In this document: positions 8,254-12,266 of the stretch, one piece after another
Layout: every line of letters starts with the position of its first letter
Numbering within the stretch: position 1 is the first letter of the stretch
Assembly (NCBI GenBank): GCA_902459845.2
Contig: CABPSV020000610.1
Location: 1-12,266, forward strand
DNA: 12,266 bases
DNA from: Hepatocystis sp. ex Piliocolobus tephrosceles
Lineage: Eukaryota > Apicomplexa > Aconoidasida > Haemosporida > Plasmodiidae
Direction: 5' to 3'
Program-made: the position numbers and the translations under genes
The notes under the pieces: generated by a model
The model's database searches: none
What the model was told of the DNA's origin: nothing
The model's input: the letters and a program-made list of their open reading frames with translations, nothing else

Positions 8254-8389
8254 AATGTATAAATGGAAGAATAGAGGAATAGAAGAATGGAAGAACGGTA
8301 GAATGGAAAAATGGAATAATGGGAAAATTAAAGAATGGAAAAATGAAAGAATGGGAAAATGAAAAAATGGAAAAAAGTAAGAACGTAAA
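8254..8389. repeat. Degenerate 8-bp tandem array, about 17 units in phase
   Basis: From 8254 the sequence divides into 8-base units close to AATGGAAR: for example AATGGAAG (8262), AATAGAGG (8270), AATAGAAG (8278), AACGGTAG (8294), AATGGAAT (8310), AATGAAAG (8342), AACGTAAA (8382). Units differ by substitutions only and no indel breaks the phase. Nearly every base other than the central T is a purine. The period is not a multiple of three and stop codons occur in the plus frames, so it is non-coding. It fades into unrelated sequence after 8389. Confidence 0.85.
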
Positions 8390-8543
8390 AACTTATATAT
8401 GTAAAAACAAGGAATAACATAAATTATTTATATGCATAAATACGTACGAAAAGTATTACGTGTGCAAAAATAATACTACACATATACATGTTTAACAGAT
8501 CAAATCATAAGAACGTCTATAAAATTAAGCAATTTAAACGAAT

Positions 8544-8578
<35 letters not shown>

Positions 8579-8714
8579 AATTGGGCGAGCGAAATGTAGT
8601 AAGGAGAAAAAAAAGAAGCAAACATTAAAAATTGTTACTTTATATAGACAATAATGTATAAAAACGTAATTAAGCAAATAAAAAGGGACATAAAACATAA
8701 GCATCCACATAAAC

Positions 8715-8750
<36 letters not shown>

Positions 8751-8774
8751 GGATAGTGAGAGAAAGAGAAAGAC
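8715..8774. repeat. Compound (AT)10(AG)8 microsatellite with purine tail
   Basis: Ten AT units pass directly into eight AG units, then into an imperfect G/A-rich tail up to about 8774. It lies in the 3' region of the kelch gene. Probably length-polymorphic. Confidence 0.85.
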
Positions 8775-8987
8775 ATATTTAATGGTTTGCAATAATACAG
8801 ATTTTGTTTAACAAAGGGAAACATATATATATATATATATATATGTTTATGCGTATGTATGTACATATTTGTGCATATAAGGTAAAGATAATATATAAAA
8901 ACATTAAAAATATATGATCCAGCCCAATTATTAATGCTTTTTTTTTTTTTTTTTTTTTTTCATCGCTCCACTTTGTATATAATTGTA

Positions 8988-10214
8988 CTAGCGCATTATT
9001 AGTGGTTTTTTGTTTTTTTTATTTTTATTATTACTATAATTATTACTATAATTATTACTATAATTGTTACTATAATTGTTACTATAATTGTTACTATAAT
9101 TGTTACTATAATTATTACTAATTGTATCACCACTGTTAATAATATTAGTATTATTTTTATAAGCAGGTGTGTAATGGAAATTTTTTTTAGTTAATCTTAA
9201 TATAGAAGAACCAAACATGTAAAAAGAACCAAAGTTTTCAAGCCAAATGATTTTATATAAAGCGTTGGACCCAATACTTGAATTTATAACAATTTGGGAC
9301 CAGACTGAATTTTCAAAATTATAATAATAAATATCATTAGTAGGTAAAGTAGAACTAGCACACTCCCCTCCAATTACAAACATACAATCATTTAATACGA
9401 CAGCACTGTGTCTATATCTTTTTTCTGGTAATGTTCCTTTTCCTTTAATTTCAAAACATTTATTACTTTCTATATTATATAAAAATAAATCATTAGAAAA
9501 GTTTAAATTTATATTATTCTTATTAAAACTATAAAAATCAATACCACCAAAAATATATAAATTGTTTTTATAATAAACACATGTATGTCCAGCTCTTTTT
9601 TCTAACCATGGTATTCTTTTTATTTTTATATTATTTTTTAGCATATTACATATGTAAGTACATTTTTTGTTTGCTAAACAATTCGAACAAACTCCATCAG
9701 ATTTTAAAACATTATCAATTTTTGATACTTTTATATTATTATTACTATTTTTTTTTTTTAAAAAAAATTTTGTTTTTTTTTTATCTACATTCCACAATGT
9801 ATCATCGTTGGTATGTGTTATATCATCACTTACTATACTTTGAGAATCTAAATTGATTAATGAGATATTGTAGTTGTTATTGTCACTACAATTGCTACTT
9901 CCCTGTTTGTTGTCATACCCACTTTTATTACTAGAAATACTATTCGATGAACTATTCAAAAAACTTATATTATTTACTTTATTTATATTATTAATAATTT
10001 CTCCCTTTCTATTATCAGTTTCATTATATGTAAATAAATTATATTTTTCTTTTTTTAAATTAATTGTTTTTTCTAATGTTTTACTAGGTTCTAAATATAC
10101 ATTATCTTTTTTATAACAATTTTCTAATTCATTTATGTAATCATATTGTTTACTATCAATCTCGTTTCGTTTATTATTATTACTATTATTACTATTATTA
10201 TTATTATTACTATA

Positions 10215-10274
<60 letters not shown>

Positions 10275-12041
10275 CGATGTATCACTACCTATATCAATCT
10301 GACAACATTCGAGATTATTATTTTTATAAAATTCTACATCAGAAACAGGCTGATATTCATATAACTCTAACCATCTATTTTTATAAAAATCATATACATA
10401 TAAATCGTTATATATAATATCAATGTATTCATTATTTTCTTTTATTGTATTTCCTTTACCACCAAACAAATAAATTAAGCAACGTAAATTATCAGTAACA
10501 CTACAAATTGAAAAATAATCTCTTGTCTTCATTAATCTCTTTTTTTTTTTTTTTTTTTTTTTATAACTATTTTTCTCATTTTTTAAAAAATCATAAAACT
10601 CAGCTACTCCATTAATATATTTATAATCTTTAACATTCTCATTATTATCATTAGAACACATGAAAACGTTGTTACTGTTTTCATCTGTTCCTTCTCCAAA
10701 CAGGTTAGTCCTACTTTTATTGCTACTGTCATATGTACTGTTATATGTACTGTTATATGTACTGTTATATGTACTGTCATATGTACTGTTATTGCTACTG
10801 TCATACGTAATGTCAATTTCACTATCGATCGTTTTAAAATCTCTAGTGATTTCCCCAACAGTAATCCTATCTTTACTCAGATCCATGTGCACCCTATCAC
10901 TCTCTTGTGCACTTTCTATCATAACCCCTTGTTTTGTATTATTTCTACTTTTTGTTTTTTTTTTCACTTTTTTTTTAAACTTTTCTTTTTCCATCCTTGA
11001 TGTATTTAAATCTTTAGTAATATTTTCATTATATTTTTTTTCATTTTTTAACATATTAAATATATATGAAAATTTTGATATTTTTTTATAAGGTGAATCA
11101 ATTAAAATTAAACAAAATATTGTATTCATAGTATGTACGTTAATTTTACACATATTCATAAAATTAGAATTACTACTAATAATAAAAATATAATCATTCA
11201 AATAAACAATGTCAGTATAATTTGTAAAAGAAATATTATTTATATTTTTTAAATGTAATATTTTATTTTGTTTATTTAATACTTCATCATTTGTTTTATC
11301 GTGTAAAATCGACGTATCAACATTAATACATTTATTAATTACAGATAATTCTTCATATATATTTAAAAATATATACCAAACATTATTATAAGGTGTATAT
11401 AGATAAATACATTTTTTTATTTTATCAAAAATGTATATGTTATCATTTAAAACACAAACACCATCACATCTATTTTTATAAACTTTTGTGTCAAAACCTA
11501 TGTAATCTATATTAAATTCATAGTTTGATTTATTCTTTTTAACATTACTAGTGTTACATTTATTGTTGTCGTCATTTTCGTTGTCGTAATTGTCGTTGTC
11601 GTAGTTGTCGTTGTCGTAGTTTTCGTTGTTGTCGTTGTTTCCTCTTCCATTATCACTGTCTTCCCTTTTATTGTTGCTGTTGTTATTTTTAATCAATGGT
11701 TTTTTTTTTTTTTTACATTTTATATTATAATTTTCTTCAGCTTCATTATTCCTATATATATAGTTTTGTTCTTCTCCATATGTACTTACATTATCATTTT
11801 CTTCTGTCCCTTCTTCAATGCCTTTTCTACTTTTTATTTTTTTTATATAGCCATTTTCATAATTCGTAATTAAACTGGTAGAGGCTGAAATCGAATAACT
11901 ATGATTGCTACAACTTTTACTATCATCGGTGAAACTACTAATTAAATTTTCATTTTCTATATCTTTGTAATTATATGTATTATTAACGTTTCTATTATAT
12001 ATATTCTTACCTTTGTTATATATATAGTTTATTATATTCAT
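8988..12041 (-). CDS. Kelch-repeat (beta-propeller) protein
   Basis: The protein has 1017 residues. Clear kelch motifs lie at 506-560 (G527-G528, W557), 811-866 (R816, G818-H819, G832-G833) and 871-918 (R877-H878, G891-G892, W914). Weaker blade-like segments lie at 179-226 (VCVLNDNIYIFD, W222), 273-311 (IVYLNDYIFIIS) and 925-953 (FYMFGSS). Together they suggest one six-bladed propeller interrupted by low-complexity insertions at about 313-504 and 561-808. Kelch propellers generally bind proteins; the partner here is unknown. There is no BTB domain or coiled coil, so it is not the K13 artemisinin-resistance protein, and there is no phosphatase domain. Residues 1-178 are hydrophilic and probably disordered. 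Other visible elements are C785-x2-C788-x5-C794-x3-C798, a Lys8 run, a 19-Asn run and a C-terminal (NNYS)7 repeat. No signal peptide or membrane segment is seen. The first in-frame Met after an in-frame stop near 12108 was chosen; upstream splice-like signals leave the 5' end slightly uncertain. Confidence 0.93.
9027..9119 (-). repeat. 12-bp tandem repeat coding C-terminal (YSNN)7
   Basis: Seven YSNN units, flanked by a further SNN at the N-terminal end, occupy residues 975-1005 of the kelch protein, just before its Lys-rich C-terminus. The 12-bp units differ only at one Asn codon (AAT or AAC), and the AAC-bearing units are adjacent in the middle, consistent with unit duplication. The repeat lies outside the propeller. 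Confidence 0.9.
10215..10271 (-). repeat. Pure (ATT)19 microsatellite coding 19 Asn
   Basis: Nineteen uninterrupted AAT codons encode Asn 591-609 in the second large insertion of the kelch protein. A further Asn/Ser-rich stretch follows to residue 623. Perfect codon uniformity points to slippage. Confidence 0.95.
10539..10562 (-). repeat. Lys8 run coded by 23 consecutive A
   Basis: Residues 494-501 of the kelch protein are Lys, coded by seven AAA codons and one AAG, so the transcript has 23 A in a row immediately before a kelch blade. A one-base length error here would shift the frame, yet the frame continues into clear kelch motifs, so the count is probably right. A shorter 15-A run codes Lys 110-114 (11700-11714). 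Confidence 0.9.
10719..10808 (-). repeat. 12-bp tandem repeat coding Tyr-Asn/Asp-Ser-Thr units
   Basis: Residues 412-441 of the kelch protein form imperfect repeats of TY(N/D)ST, with four nearly identical 12-bp units based on AACAGTACATAT in the centre and Asp or extra Ser at the edges. It lies in the first large insertion. Ser, Thr and Tyr density makes it a possible phosphorylation-rich linker, which is inference. Confidence 0.88.
11571..11624 (-). repeat. 15-bp tandem repeat coding (YDNDN)3 with C-ending codons
   Basis: Residues 140-157 of the kelch protein contain three YDNDN/YDNEN units. Almost every codon is TAC, GAC or AAC, in contrast to the A/T-ending codons used elsewhere in the gene. 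The segment is acidic and in the N-terminal disordered region. Confidence 0.9.
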
Positions 12042-12222
12042 ACTTACATCTTTCTGTGTGCCAACAATGGAAAGAAAATAAAATATAATACTTTCAAAAT
12101 GTTTATATTAGTTTGTACGTGTGCTTACTTACGTACGTATGTATATATATATATATATATATGTGCACGTCTGATAGCACTTTTACAAAATTTTTATTAA
12201 AAATGTGATTACTACTTTTTTT

Positions 12223-12254
<32 letters not shown>

Positions 12255-12266
12255 GGAAGTGGAACT
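12042..12266 (-). promoter_or_regulatory. Upstream region of the kelch gene (partial)
   Basis: This is the start of the 5' flank of the minus-strand kelch gene, cut by the window edge. On the plus strand it carries long T runs at about 12216-12254 (A on the coding strand) and an (AT)n run at about 12143-12162. Several ACGT/GTAC-containing words, including the palindrome ACGTACGT at 12131-12138 and GTGCAC near 12163, could be regulatory sites. Splice-like signals at 12132 and 12054 suggest a small 5' UTR intron. Confidence 0.5.
12054..12132 (-). other. Candidate 79-nt 5' UTR intron
   Basis: On the minus strand, GTAAGTAAG begins at 12132 and a pyrimidine-rich stretch ending in CACACAG finishes at 12054, 12 bases before the kelch ATG. 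Both ends fit GT-AG consensus and the length is small but plausible for Plasmodium. Removing it does not change the predicted protein from Met1. No transcript evidence is available. Confidence 0.35.

Larger units (their letters stand above)
7750..8987. other. Shared 3' region of two convergent genes
   Basis: The rightward 6709 gene and leftward kelch gene end toward each other, so both 3' UTRs and polyadenylation sites lie here. I see no credible gene. The interval is dominated by simple sequence: a 57-A run, an 8-bp degenerate tandem array, a 33-A run at 8545-8577, an (AT)/(AG) microsatellite and a 23-T run at 8938-8960 (27 bases past the kelch stop codon on its strand). A minus-strand frame at 8543-8866 arises from these repeats. 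Confidence 0.7.

Noticed and set aside
8543..8866. 107-codon minus-strand frame
   Set aside because: It is made of translated (AT)n, (AG)n and poly-A repeats in the convergent 3' region.
10660..11091. 143-codon plus-strand frame rich in Leu/Ser/Val
   Set aside because: It is the antisense shadow of the 12-bp repeat and flanks inside the kelch gene, which has clear kelch motifs in its own frame.
12001..12010. Splice donor word GGTAAGAAT inside the first codons of the kelch gene
   Set aside because: The nearest plausible acceptors would give introns under 50 bases, and the reading frame is open without splicing.

Overview
This window looks like nuclear DNA of a malaria parasite (genus Plasmodium or a close haemosporidian). 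The non-coding DNA is extremely AT-rich and full of A/T homopolymers and (AT)n. The coding regions use mostly A/T-ending codons and carry long asparagine runs and Asn/Ser/Tyr/Asp/Lys-rich insertions between short conserved segments. The composition argues against the GC-richer P. vivax/P. knowlesi group. The sequence alone does not let me name the species. There are no rRNA, tRNA, CRISPR or recognisable transposon sequences.

There are three convincing protein genes, each an uninterrupted reading frame. From left to right they are: a HAD-like (haloacid dehalogenase superfamily) phosphatase-type protein on the minus strand (1264-2451); a protein of unknown function on the plus strand with an organelle-type leader and degenerate EF-hand-like segments (6709-7749); and a 1017-residue kelch-repeat protein on the minus strand (8988-12041). 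The first two are divergent and share a 4.26 kb upstream interval. The second and third are convergent and share a 1.24 kb 3' region. Eukaryotic genes like these are expected to be transcribed individually, and I see no pathway link between them.

The non-coding DNA is not featureless. Left of the HAD gene (1-1263) are an A-rich degenerate repeat, a hairpin with an all-A loop, a 4 x 8 bp repeat and a short island that looks coding. The divergent interval (2452-6708) holds a 4 x 17 bp minisatellite, an 11-bp perfect inverted repeat next to a GTAC palindrome, a 40-bp imperfect direct repeat, and a change in which strand carries the long A runs. The convergent interval (7750-8987) holds a 57-A homopolymer followed by about 16 copies of a degenerate 8-bp repeat with no indels. 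Upstream of the kelch gene (12042-12266) are splice-like signals and an ATG-TAA start-stop element just before the chosen start codon.

The most interesting protein-level observation is that the kelch protein appears to be one beta-propeller split by two large low-complexity insertions, the second of which ends in a four-cysteine cluster. I found no clear evidence of a wholly new multi-gene system.
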